In this document: in pieces, positions 14,952-14,957 of the stretch
Numbering within the stretch: the stretch's first letter is position 1
Layout: each line of letters opens with the position of its first letter
Source of the DNA: Spirochaetaceae bacterium
GTDB taxonomy: Bacteria > Spirochaetota > Spirochaetia > Treponematales > Breznakiellaceae
Assembly (NCBI GenBank): GCA_031290205.1
Contig: JAITNZ010000008.1
Span: 1-14,957 of the forward strand
Length of the DNA: 14,957 bases
Reading direction: 5' to 3'
Translations under genes and position numbers: made by a program
Notes under the pieces: generated by a model
Database searches by the model: none
What the model was told of the DNA's origin: nothing
Seen by the model: the letters and a program-made list of their open reading frames with translations, nothing else

Positions 14952-14957
14952 GTGCGG

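Overview
The window looks like a mid-GC spirochaete, most probably a gut Treponema of the termite/cockroach type. The pointers are a radical SAM protein of the spirochaete spiro-SPASM type next to an SpsF-type nucleotidyltransferase, a fused AroD-AroE enzyme, a surface protein built on TMSGGTISG-type beta-helix repeats, and many guanine homopolymer tracts. The species assignment is inference. Both ends of the window run into homopolymers of 50-60 bases (C at the left, G at the right), probably sequencing or assembly artefacts that extended shorter real tracts.

Layout. (1) 1-284, minus: the first ~74 codons of an MBOAT/AlgI-like membrane O-acyltransferase, lost in the left homopolymer. (2) 512-3626, minus: a tight four-gene operon, read HIT protein, small exported protein, AroDE, RluA-type pseudouridine synthase. 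(3) 3674-8048: a 4.4-kb segment whose ends are a perfect 17-bp inverted repeat. Each end is a ~380-bp structured repeat, and between them lies one 1047-residue exported protein with seven ~100-residue repeats and a beta-helix. The segment sits exactly between the divergent promoters of the HIT operon and lemA. (4) 8096-9483, plus: lemA and a TPM-domain membrane protein. (5) 9680-13024, plus: three overlapping genes (nucleotidyltransferase-like/radical SAM/SPASM fusion, GT2-like glycosyltransferase, SpsF-like cytidylyltransferase). Three in-frame G tracts (12, 12 and 9 G) lie in the first two. (6) 13214-13885, plus: a cyclase-family hydrolase, preceded by a large inverted repeat with quadruplex-forming motifs on both strands. 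(7) 14011-14886, minus: a DapF-like epimerase/racemase whose stop codon lies in a third, partial copy of the structured repeat.

How the genes fit together. Group 5 reads as one pathway that activates a sugar, transfers it and modifies it, plausibly decorating flagella or the cell surface, with expression open to on/off switching by slippage in the G tracts. The MBOAT fragment (surface acylation) and the repeat-built exported protein also point to cell-surface variation. Groups 2 and 4 are housekeeping. The strongest candidate for something undescribed is the paired structured repeat at 3674-4047 and 7666-8048. Its two copies differ in sequence but keep the same stems through paired changes, and they bracket a surface-protein gene inserted between two conserved operons.
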